Origin: Alphaproteobacteria bacterium
Lineage (GTDB): Bacteria > Pseudomonadota > Alphaproteobacteria > UBA828
Direction: 5' to 3'
Length of the DNA: 5,250 nucleotides
NCBI GenBank assembly: GCA_018668475.1
Contig: JABJCZ010000368.1
Location: forward strand, 1 to 5,250
Every line of letters begins with the position of its first letter. The first letter of the stretch is position 1. Position numbers and translations under genes: made by a program. The notes below the pieces were generated by a model. The model saw only the letters and a program-made list of their open reading frames with translations, was not told where the DNA came from and ran no database searches. This document shows positions 1 through 5,250 of this stretch, in pieces.

Positions 1-390
1 CAGCGCGCGGCCTTCGATCGCCGTGCCAGGTAGGGCGTTTGTATCTGCCATCAGGGCGCCATCGGCTGCAAACAGCCGCACCCGAAGGTCGGTCGGCACA
101 TTGAGACGCTGCAATAGCGTGACGGTCCTGGTTACGTCGAGGCCGGATGAGCCCGCGCCATCGTTCCGCTCGGCATCCCCGGCCAGCGCGCTTGCGATCA
201 GCTGACCTTCCCGCATCAAGCCGTCAGTCTTGGTTGTCAGTAGCTCGTCCTGGTAGCGGTCGAGATAGAGGAAACCGCCAGCCAGAATTGCGAGCGCGAG
301 CACATTGATTGCGAGCACTCTGGCGGTTAGCGAACCGATGAAGCGTCGCTTCGCCGGGCGGCCGGAGGCTATTTGCGTGCGCGCCCCCGT
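1..390 (-). CDS. chvG: ChvG-type sensor histidine kinase, N-terminal part (cut by window edge)
   Basis: The minus strand is open from chvI to the left edge, giving about 130 codons. The translation has a basic cytoplasmic start (GRPAKRRFIGSLTARV), one hydrophobic membrane segment (VLAINVLALAILAGGFLYL, about residues 25-43), then a polar periplasmic stretch beginning DRYQDELLTTKTDGLMREGQ. This is the usual N-terminus of ChvG/ExoS/BvrS sensor kinases: a short cytoplasmic tail, TM1, and a periplasmic stimulus-sensing domain. The HAMP, dimerisation and ATP-binding domains would lie beyond the window. The partner is ChvI, whose stop codon lies 13 nt before the end coordinate used here, so the two are almost certainly co-transcribed. 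The start is uncertain. No in-frame ATG, GTG or TTG lies between the chvI stop and the membrane segment. The end coordinate used (390) is an ACG codon 7 nt after AAAGAGAG. Alternatives are a TTG at 468, which overlaps chvI, or a GTG at 318, which would remove the basic tail. Family assignment is firm from sequence and context; the start is not. Confidence 0.88.
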
Positions 391-403
391 GTTATCGCTC
401 TCT

Positions 404-1105
404 TTAGCCTTCGATGAACCGATAGCCGACCCCGTAGAGCGTTTCGATCTGCGAGAACTCCGGGTCAATCGCACGGAATTTTCTGCGAATGCGTTTGATG
501 TGGCTGTCGATAGTTCGGTCGTCGACAAATGTATCGTTGTCGTATCCGGCATCCAGCAGTTGGTCGCGGCTTTTGACGTGGCCGGGCCGGCGAACCAACG
601 CCTCAAGCAGCAGAAATTCGGTTACGGTCAGGGTCACGGGCGCCTTACCCCACGTGCAGAGGTGCTGCACCGGGTCGAGCGTCAGGTTGCCGCGTTCGAG
701 CACTGCACTGGTTTCGCTTTCGCCGATTGGTGATATGGCGGCCTTGTTGCGCCGGAGGACCGTGCGGGCGCGCTCAATCAATAAACTCAGTGAAAATGGC
801 TTGGTGATATAGTCATCGGCGCCTTCTTTCAAGCCGCTGAGTTCATCGGATTCCTGATCTTTCGACGTAAGGAAGATGACCGGCATCTTGCTCTGCCGCC
901 GTAATCGACGAAGCAGCTCCATGCCGTCAAGCCGCGGCATCTTGATATCGAGGATTGCCAGATCCGGCGGATAGTCCAACAGATCACGCAGGCCGAGCTG
1001 CGCGTCACTATGCTGGCGCACAGAGAAGCCCTCGGCTTCAAGTGCCATCGATACAGACGCCAGAATGTTCCGGTCGTCATCAACCAGTGTAATTGTCTGA
1101 ACCAC
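404..1105 (-). CDS. chvI: ChvI-type DNA-binding response regulator (OmpR/PhoB family)
   Basis: This encodes 233 aa, the normal ChvI length. The receiver domain spans about residues 3-118 and has the acidic pocket D9-D11, the phospho-acceptor Asp53 in [20 protein letters not shown], the conserved Thr80 (VIFLTSKD) and Lys102 (ITKPFS). The C-terminal winged helix spans about residues 135-232, with recognition helix [14 protein letters not shown] (198-211) and the ending [13 protein letters not shown] typical of the ChvI/ExoR-pathway group. It is the cytoplasmic transcription factor phosphorylated by ChvG, controlling envelope, acid-stress and exopolysaccharide genes in rhizobia, Brucella and Agrobacterium. 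The frame stays open upstream as far as 1402, but that part overlaps the MATE gene and has no family similarity. The GTG at 1105 is chosen because GGCGAGG lies 5 nt upstream and because family proteins begin just before the (V)[11 protein letters not shown] motif. A second GTG at 1111 is possible but lacks a ribosome site. chvG follows closely on the same strand. Confidence 0.95.
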   Translation of the reverse strand: MVQTITLVDDDRNILASVSMALEAEGFSVRQHSDAQLGLRDLLDYPPDLAILDIKMPRLDGMELLRRLRRQSKMPVIFLTSKDQESDELSGLKEGADDYITKPFSLSLLIERARTVLRRNKAAISPIGESETSAVLERGNLTLDPVQHLCTWGKAPVTLTVTEFLLLEALVRRPGHVKSRDQLLDAGYDNDTFVDDRTIDSHIKRIRRKFRAIDPEFSQIETLYGVGYRFIEG

Positions 1106-1110
1106 GTTCA

Positions 1111-1117
1111 CCTCGCC
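1111..1117 (-). promoter_or_regulatory. Ribosome binding site deciding the chvI start
   Basis: The minus strand reads GGCGAGG, then TGAAC, then GTG. The 5-nt gap favours the GTG at 1105 over the in-frame GTG at 1111, which would lie inside or next to this site. Seen in sequence; use by the ribosome is inferred. Confidence 0.6.
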
Positions 1118-1156
1118 ATATAGCTTATCGATGTGACGATAATCTGGCCGGATTAG

Positions 1157-1176
1157 GGCGAATTTACGGCGAAATT
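1157..1176 (-). repeat. Tandem direct repeat upstream of chvI, possible response-regulator site
   Basis: On the minus strand AATTTCGCC is followed by GT and then AAATTCGCC. These are two 9-bp copies with one base changed and a start-to-start spacing of 11 bp. OmpR/PhoB-family regulators, to which ChvI belongs, commonly bind direct repeats spaced 10-11 bp. The repeat ends about 50 bp upstream of the chvI start, suitable for autoregulation. The repeat is seen in the sequence; its role as a ChvI site is inference only. Confidence 0.35.
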
Positions 1177-1199
1177 GCGCCGACCGCCAGCGGCGCGAG

Positions 1200-2588
1200 C
1201 TAAATTCTCCGGCCTGGTCGGCGTGAAATGATGCTGAAGCGCACACCCAATGACACGGAGGCGGCGAAAGCACCCACCAGAACAGCCCACATGAGGCCGT
1301 TGGCGCCGGCACCGCCAGGGAAGGCAAGGGCCCAGCCGATCGGAACCGACAGGCCCCACCATGCAAGCAATTGCAATGCCGACGGAAACCAGACGTCGCC
1401 ACTGCCGCGCAGGCATCCCATCAGCACTGCCTGCACGCCGTCAAATACCAGCACGAAGCCGGTAATGGCGATCAATGCCGCCGCGACAGGAATAACGGCC
1501 GGGTCGTCACTGTAAATACTGGCCAGGGCATCGCCGAAGCCCATATAGGGCCCCATGATGCACAGCATGATGACGACAATAATGAGCACGCCGGTCCAAC
1601 CTGCCCGGCTGACATCAATTGCATTGCCGCGTCCAATGGCGTTACCAACCCGCACGGTGGCGGCACTTGATGTGCCGATGGCACACATGAACGCGAGGCC
1701 GATCAGGTTGAAGGCGATTTGATAGCCGGCCAAGGGGACGGTCCCAAGCCAGCCGGCGAACATGGTCAATGCACTAAACGCGGCGACTTCCAGCCCACGT
1801 GCGAGGCCCAGCGGATAGCCGATCCGCCGATGTTTGCGAGCGAGCGCCAGTGCGCTCTCAATGGGGCCACGAATGCCAAATTTGTGACCGTCTGGCAGCC
1901 ATAAAACATAAGCGATCAGTGCTGCGAGCATGACCCAGCGTACAACCGATGTGGTTATCGCGGCCCCTTCCGCTCCCATGGCCGGCGCCCCGAGATGGCC
2001 AAAAATGAAGACCCAGTTCAAGAATGCGTTCAGCAGTACCGCGCCGAACATCATGATCATGCCCGGCAGGGGACGGCCCAGCCCCTCCAGAAAAAATCCG
2101 GTGGTCGCCCACATCATGAAGGCGGGAAAGCCCCACGAGATCCATTGCAACACACCGGCGCCGCCGGCGGCGAGTTCAGGTGTCTGCCCGACCGCCAGCA
2201 ATATCGGCTCACCAAACAAACACAGAATCCCCATCAAAACGCCAAACACGGTGCCCTGCACCATGCCCACCCGCCAGATATGCCCACTGGTTCGTTCGTC
2301 ACCAGCGCCAACGGCCTGGGCCACCATGATGACGGTGCCCTGGGTCAATCCAACACCGACCAGGATCAAGATAATTTGCAGCGCGTTGGCCGCCGCGTAA
2401 TGTGCCAATGAGTTAGTGCCGTAGTGGCCGACCATGGCAGTATCCACGGCGACCATGATCAACAGGCCCGCCCGTGCGATGATCATCGGGACGGCCAGTT
2501 TCAGCGTTTGACGCAAATGGGTGGCGAAGGTCAGGGCCGCGCCCGCAGCATCGCGGGGCGACTGAGGCGCCGATAAAATTGAGGTCAT
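1200..2588 (-). CDS. MATE-family multidrug/toxin efflux transporter (NorM-like)
   Basis: This encodes 462 aa, the usual size of MATE (multidrug and toxic compound extrusion) transporters of the inner membrane, which export cationic or xenobiotic compounds in exchange for Na+ or H+. The protein is hydrophobic throughout, compatible with 12 membrane helices in two related halves. Family signatures are [10 protein letters not shown] (48-57, helix 1), the [12 protein letters not shown] stretch (186-197) followed by GAEGAAITT (205-213), [10 protein letters not shown] (312-321) in the second half, and [14 protein letters not shown] (385-398). The substrate cannot be told from sequence. The start is taken as ATG 2588, weakly supported by AGG three bases upstream. 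An in-frame TTG at 2600 would add four residues. It is divergent from the HugZ-like gene (78 bp between starts) and lies 94 bp upstream of chvI on the same strand, so partial read-through into chvI is possible. The gene is intact, with no sign of foreign origin. Confidence 0.93.
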   Translation of the reverse strand: MTSILSAPQSPRDAAGAALTFATHLRQTLKLAVPMIIARAGLLIMVAVDTAMVGHYGTNSLAHYAAANALQIILILVGVGLTQGTVIMVAQAVGAGDERTSGHIWRVGMVQGTVFGVLMGILCLFGEPILLAVGQTPELAAGGAGVLQWISWGFPAFMMWATTGFFLEGLGRPLPGMIMMFGAVLLNAFLNWVFIFGHLGAPAMGAEGAAITTSVVRWVMLAALIAYVLWLPDGHKFGIRGPIESALALARKHRRIGYPLGLARGLEVAAFSALTMFAGWLGTVPLAGYQIAFNLIGLAFMCAIGTSSAATVRVGNAIGRGNAIDVSRAGWTGVLIIVVIMLCIMGPYMGFGDALASIYSDDPAVIPVAAALIAITGFVLVFDGVQAVLMGCLRGSGDVWFPSALQLLAWWGLSVPIGWALAFPGGAGANGLMWAVLVGAFAASVSLGVRFSIISRRPGRRI

Positions 2589-2666
2589 GGGCCTGGACAA
2601 TACCGCAACTCGGTCGAAATAGGATGCGCTATTGCGGCCATCGCCACCAATTTGCTGGAGAGCTTC
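2589..2666. promoter_or_regulatory. Divergent intergenic region between MATE and HugZ-like genes
   Basis: These 78 bp separate the two outward-reading start codons, so promoters for both genes must lie here or reach slightly into the coding ends. I see no strong sigma70 match on either strand. TAGGAT (plus, around 2622-2627) and TATTTC (minus) are the nearest -10-like elements, neither with a good -35. Shared or face-to-face promoters are inferred from the arrangement alone. Confidence 0.45.
2657..2660 (+). promoter_or_regulatory. Ribosome binding site deciding the HugZ-like start
   Basis: GGAG followed by six bases (AGCTTC) precedes ATG 2667. It favours this ATG over the in-frame TTG at 2652, which lies upstream of the site. 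Confidence 0.65.
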
Positions 2667-3455
2667 ATGACAGATGATGAAAGCCGGAACGCAGCTGGCG
2701 ACGCGGGGGCAGTCGCGCGCGGGCTGGTGCGTGGCGCCGCTACCGTGTCGCTTGGCACATTGTTGCCGCTGGATGCTGCAAAGGCCGGGGCCGGTAAGTC
2801 GGCTGGATGGCCGTTTGCATCACTTGTGCTCGTTGCCACTGACCACGATGGTGCGCCGCTACTTTTGCTGTCGTCGCTGGCGGAGCACACGCGTGCGCTT
2901 GCCGAAGATTCGCGCTGTACATTGTTGTTCGATGGCACATTTGGCCAGGAAGACCCGCTGACCGGCGCACGGCTGAGCCTTCTGGGCCGGGCCGAGCGCA
3001 GCACGGACCCAGTCCACAAGGCCCGCTTTCTTTCGCGCCACCGGTCCGCGCGGCAATATGTCGACTTTGGCGACTTCTCCATGTTTGTGGTTCGGGCGGA
3101 ACGAGCCCATCTGGTTGCCGGGTTTGGGCAGATTGCCTGGCTCGAGCAGACGGCGCTGGCGCCCGGCGGCGCAGTAGGTGCGCGGCGGGCCGACGGGGAT
3201 CTGCGCGAGGCAGAGCCCCGCATCGTTGCTCATATGAATGCTGACCATGCTGACGCCCTAGATTCCTGTGCGGCGCGTCTACTTGGCCTCGCGGGAGAAG
3301 GGTGGGAAATGATCGGCATCGACCCCGAAGGTTTTGATCTCTGGCGAGCCGGTCAGATTGCCCGGCTGGCTTTCGAGTCGCCGGTTTTCGATGCGGCGGA
3401 TGCCCGTGGTGCACTAGTCGATCTGGCAAATAAGGCGCGGAATCAGCCAACGTAA
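2667..3455 (+). CDS. HugZ-like protein: pyridoxamine-phosphate-oxidase fold plus DUF2470
   Basis: This encodes 262 aa in two parts. Residues about 13-157 form a split-barrel flavin/heme-binding domain of the pyridoxamine 5'-phosphate oxidase-like family, seen in GWPFASLVLVATDHDGAPLL, LLSSLAEHTRALAED and CTLLFDG, with a GFGQIAWL segment near residue 152. Residues about 182-257 form a DUF2470 domain with the hallmark VAHMNADHADAL (187-198) and GIDPEGFDL (217-225). The same two-domain layout occurs in proteins annotated as HugZ or heme iron utilisation proteins; Helicobacter pylori HugZ degrades heme. For alphaproteobacterial members the reaction is mostly unproven, and flavin- or heme-linked redox work is equally possible. 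No signal peptide is visible, so it is probably cytoplasmic. The start is ATG 2667, behind GGAG at 6 nt. It is divergent from the MATE gene and 165 bp upstream of pckA on the same strand, so read-through into pckA is possible. Family call is firm; function is tentative. Confidence 0.88.
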   Translation: MTDDESRNAAGDAGAVARGLVRGAATVSLGTLLPLDAAKAGAGKSAGWPFASLVLVATDHDGAPLLLLSSLAEHTRALAEDSRCTLLFDGTFGQEDPLTGARLSLLGRAERSTDPVHKARFLSRHRSARQYVDFGDFSMFVVRAERAHLVAGFGQIAWLEQTALAPGGAVGARRADGDLREAEPRIVAHMNADHADALDSCAARLLGLAGEGWEMIGIDPEGFDLWRAGQIARLAFESPVFDAADARGALVDLANKARNQPT

Positions 3456-3467
3456 GATTTTCGTGCT

Positions 3468-3486
3468 GGCGACGCTTGAAACGTGC
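3468..3486 (+). other. Weak hairpin just after the HugZ-like gene
   Basis: GGC-G-ACG and CGTGCC can pair as a six-base-pair stem with one bulged G around loop CTTGAAA, starting 13 nt after the stop codon. There is no following T-run, so this is not a standard intrinsic terminator. It could be chance. Confidence 0.2.
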
Positions 3487-3607
3487 CGAGCATGGGTGTT
3501 GAATACGGTTCAGGTTGGTCCGGACGAATGTCGATTTCGCGGCGCTCTTTTTGATCACACACAAGACTATTTCAGTTTCCCTAAACAGTTGTTGCGCGCA
3601 GGAGAGC

Positions 3608-3620
3608 AGGACCCGGTCCT
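3608..3620 (+). repeat. 13-bp inverted repeat abutting the pckA start codon
   Basis: AGGACC-C-GGTCCT is a perfect inverted repeat with 6-bp arms, ending at the base before ATG 3621. It contains the only Shine-Dalgarno-like AGGA at a near-usable distance (AGG 10 nt from ATG). In RNA, AGGA could pair with UCCU and hide it. A stronger GGAG (3601-3604) is 16 nt from the ATG, too far unless the hairpin shortens the gap. In DNA it could be a protein-binding site. The symmetry is seen; any function is inferred. Confidence 0.4.
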
Positions 3621-5228
3621 ATGGAAAATATCGGCCCCTTCATCAGCCCACATGGGCTGTCGGACATTGGTCTGACCAACATCCCCGTCGTTTACTGGAA
3701 CCTGCCGACGCCGGCCTTGTACGAAGCGGCAATCCGCAACGGCGAGGCCGAAATCTCCCGCGGCGGTGCGTTGACCGCGCTCACCGGCGAGCACACCGGG
3801 CGATCCCCGAATGACAAGTTTGTGGTGCGTGATGCGACGACAGACAAAGAGATTGACTGGGGCAAAGTAAACCGGCCCTTCAAGTCCGAGGCATTTGAGC
3901 TCTTGATGGGCGAAATGATGGCCTACCTCCAGGGTCGCGAGCTTTATGTTCAGGATTGTTTCGCCGGTGCGGCTGCGGATCACCAACTTTCGATCCGCGT
4001 GGTCTCGGAATACGCTTGGCACAACCTGTTTGCCCGCAACCTCTTCATTACGCCGTCACTTGATGAGCTCGCTGGCCACAAGCCCGAGTTCACTATTGTC
4101 CAGGCGCCGGGCTTCAAGGCGGACCCGGCCCGCCACGGAACCAATTCGTCGACCTGTATCCTGGTTGATTTTGCCCGTCGTCTGGTGTTGATCGGCGGCA
4201 CGTCCTATGCCGGAGAATGCAAGAAATCAGTATTCGCTATTCTCAACTATTTGCTGCCACCGCGTGACGTATTGCCGATGCACTGCTCAGTCAATGTTGG
4301 GCCCGCCGGTGATGCGGCAGTCTTTTTCGGCTTGTCCGGCACTGGGAAAACCACGCTATCGGCTGATCCGCACCGAACATTGATCGGCGACGATGAACAC
4401 GGTTGGTCGACCACCGGCCTGTTCAATTTTGAGGGCGGCTGCTACGCGAAAGTGATCCGTCTATCAGCTGAGGCCGAGCCCGAAATCTACGCGACCACCA
4501 GCATGTTCGGCACCGTGCTGGAAAATGTGGTGGTGGATCCCGATACCCGGGCACTCGACCTTGATGACGCGACCCATACTGAAAACACGCGCGGCGCCTA
4601 TCCGCTTTCCTTCATTCCCAACGCGAGTGAGACCGGCGTTGCCGGCCATCCCAAAAACATCATCATGCTGACGGCAGACGCCTTTGGCGTGCTGCCGCCC
4701 ATTGCCCGGCTGACGCCCGAGCAGGCGATGTATCACTTTCTGTCCGGCTATACCGCCAAGGTAGCGGGCACCGAGAAAGGCCTCGGCTCTGAGCCACAGG
4801 CAACGTTCTCCGCATGCTTCGGCGCGCCCTTCATGCCGCGGCATCCTTCGGTCTATGCCGAAATGTTGCGCCGGCGAATTGCTGAAACCGGGGCGACCTG
4901 CTGGCTGGTCAATACTGGCTGGACCGGCGGGCCCTACGGCGTTGGCGAGCGTATGAGCATCAGCCATACCCGCGCACTATTGCGTGGCGCCCTTGATGGC
5001 ACGCTTGTGAGCGGCGACATGAGCCAGGATCCACAGTTTGGATTTGATGTGCCGACTGCCTGCCCCGGCGTGCCTGAGGGTGTGCTCAACCCGCGCAGCA
5101 CCTGGGCGGATCCGGCGGCCTATGATGCGCAGGCGAAAGACCTGGTCGGGCGCTTCCACGCTAATTTTGAACAGTTCGCCGCCCATGTTGGTGACGATGT
5201 GCTCAATGCTGCACCGCAAGGCGCCTGA
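3621..5228 (+). CDS. pckA: Phosphoenolpyruvate carboxykinase (ATP), EC 4.1.1.49
   Basis: This encodes 535 aa, the normal length for the bacterial ATP-dependent enzyme. It converts oxaloacetate plus ATP to phosphoenolpyruvate, CO2 and ADP in the cytoplasm, the first committed step of gluconeogenesis from TCA-cycle intermediates. Visible motifs in order are: [12 protein letters not shown] (58-69), with Arg61 in the oxaloacetate-binding position; [14 protein letters not shown] (192-205), with Tyr196 and metal-ligand Lys202; MHCSVNVG (220-227), with metal-ligand His221; the P-loop [11 protein letters not shown] (237-247); kinase-2 motif GDDEHGWS (256-263), with Asp258 a metal ligand; and ENTRGAYPL (321-329), with Arg324 near the nucleotide phosphates. 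All expected catalytic residues are present. The N-terminal [13 protein letters not shown] and [15 protein letters not shown] match alphaproteobacterial PckA, supporting ATG 3621, although its ribosome site is poorly spaced. In Agrobacterium and relatives pckA lies near chvI-chvG and is acid-responsive. Here the two are separated by the MATE and HugZ-like genes. Confidence 0.98.
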   Translation: MENIGPFISPHGLSDIGLTNIPVVYWNLPTPALYEAAIRNGEAEISRGGALTALTGEHTGRSPNDKFVVRDATTDKEIDWGKVNRPFKSEAFELLMGEMMAYLQGRELYVQDCFAGAAADHQLSIRVVSEYAWHNLFARNLFITPSLDELAGHKPEFTIVQAPGFKADPARHGTNSSTCILVDFARRLVLIGGTSYAGECKKSVFAILNYLLPPRDVLPMHCSVNVGPAGDAAVFFGLSGTGKTTLSADPHRTLIGDDEHGWSTTGLFNFEGGCYAKVIRLSAEAEPEIYATTSMFGTVLENVVVDPDTRALDLDDATHTENTRGAYPLSFIPNASETGVAGHPKNIIMLTADAFGVLPPIARLTPEQAMYHFLSGYTAKVAGTEKGLGSEPQATFSACFGAPFMPRHPSVYAEMLRRRIAETGATCWLVNTGWTGGPYGVGERMSISHTRALLRGALDGTLVSGDMSQDPQFGFDVPTACPGVPEGVLNPRSTWADPAAYDAQAKDLVGRFHANFEQFAAHVGDDVLNAAPQGA

Positions 5229-5250
5229 AAATACTCTGTACCGAATAAAG

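Larger units (their letters stand above)
1106..1199 (-). promoter_or_regulatory. Intergenic region upstream of chvI (probable promoter)
   Basis: This 94-bp non-coding gap lies between the stop of the MATE gene and chvI, both on the minus strand. It is long enough for a chvI promoter, so chvI-chvG need not depend on read-through from the MATE gene. I see no clear sigma70 -35/-10 pair: AT-rich GATTAT and CTATAT stretches occur on the minus strand but lack a good -35 partner. It contains GC-rich inverted arms (CGGCG/CGCCG around AAATTG, 1167-1182) without a following T-run, so there is no convincing terminator for the MATE gene. A short direct repeat within it is listed separately. Confidence 0.45.
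3456..3620 (+). promoter_or_regulatory. pckA upstream region / leader
   Basis: This 165-bp non-coding stretch between the HugZ-like gene and pckA is the likely site of a pckA promoter. I find no persuasive -35/-10 pair. It holds several short symmetrical elements: an 8-bp palindrome GTCCGGAC (3518-3525), GTTT-CCCT-AAAC (3575-3586), TGATCA inside TTTTTGATCACAC, and the 13-bp inverted repeat next to the start codon listed separately. A T-run at 3548-3552 is followed by coding-poor AT-rich sequence. Short open frames here have no protein-like features. Confidence 0.5.

Noticed and set aside
1167..1182. Possible intrinsic terminator after the MATE gene
   Set aside because: The stem is only five base pairs around AAATTG and no T-run follows on the minus strand.
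1106..1402. N-terminal extension of the chvI frame into the MATE gene
   Set aside because: The extra 99 residues overlap the end of the MATE gene in another frame, show no ChvI-family similarity, and the receiver domain begins normally after the GTG at 1105 with a good ribosome site.
1995..2411. Overlapping plus-strand frames of 138 and 156 codons opposite the MATE gene
   Set aside because: Both are antisense to a full-length MATE transporter with all family motifs; no independent evidence of coding.
2740..3564. Long minus-strand open frame of 274 codons opposite the HugZ-like gene
   Set aside because: It is antisense to a clearly recognisable gene; its composition (many Arg, Pro, Gln, His) is that of a shadow frame in GC-rich DNA.
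3551..3564. Possible CRP/FNR-like site around TTTTTGATCACAC
   Set aside because: Only one half (TCACA) is present; the matching TGTGA at six bases upstream is absent.
3463..3675. Small 70-codon plus-strand frame between the HugZ-like gene and pckA
   Set aside because: It starts at a GTG without a ribosome site, runs into pckA in another frame, and has no recognisable protein features.
4464..4967. 167-codon minus-strand open frame inside pckA
   Set aside because: Antisense to conserved pckA coding sequence and without domain features; GC-rich codon bias explains the open frame.

Overview
The window is about 5.25 kb of moderately GC-rich, densely coding DNA. It carries a locus typical of Alphaproteobacteria: the ChvG/ChvI envelope-stress two-component system beside the gluconeogenic gene pckA. 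The protein sequences and the chvI-chvG/pckA linkage point to this class. I cannot name a genus. Nothing in the window looks like a mobile element, phage, CRISPR array, tRNA or rRNA.

Layout from left to right. On the minus strand: the N-terminal part of a ChvG-type sensor histidine kinase (cut by the left edge), then a complete ChvI-type response regulator (233 aa), then a complete MATE-family efflux transporter (462 aa). All three read leftward in the order MATE, chvI, chvG. A 78-bp divergent intergenic region follows. On the plus strand: a HugZ-like protein (262 aa; pyridoxamine-phosphate-oxidase fold plus DUF2470 domain), a 165-bp non-coding leader, and a complete ATP-dependent PEP carboxykinase (535 aa). 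The last 22 bases after pckA hold nothing I can identify.

How the genes may work together. ChvG senses an envelope or acid signal and phosphorylates ChvI, which controls transcription. PckA makes phosphoenolpyruvate from oxaloacetate for growth on organic acids. In rhizobial relatives these genes sit close together and pckA expression has been linked to acid and ChvG/ChvI signalling, so common control here is plausible but not shown. The MATE exporter and the HugZ-like protein lie between chvI and pckA and form a second divergent pair.

All complete genes look intact. The points most worth checking are small-scale: chvG has no ordinary start codon where one is expected, an 11-bp-spaced direct repeat lies upstream of chvI, and a 13-bp inverted repeat abuts the pckA start codon. 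I see no convincing previously undescribed system; most of this window is ordinary chromosomal housekeeping DNA.
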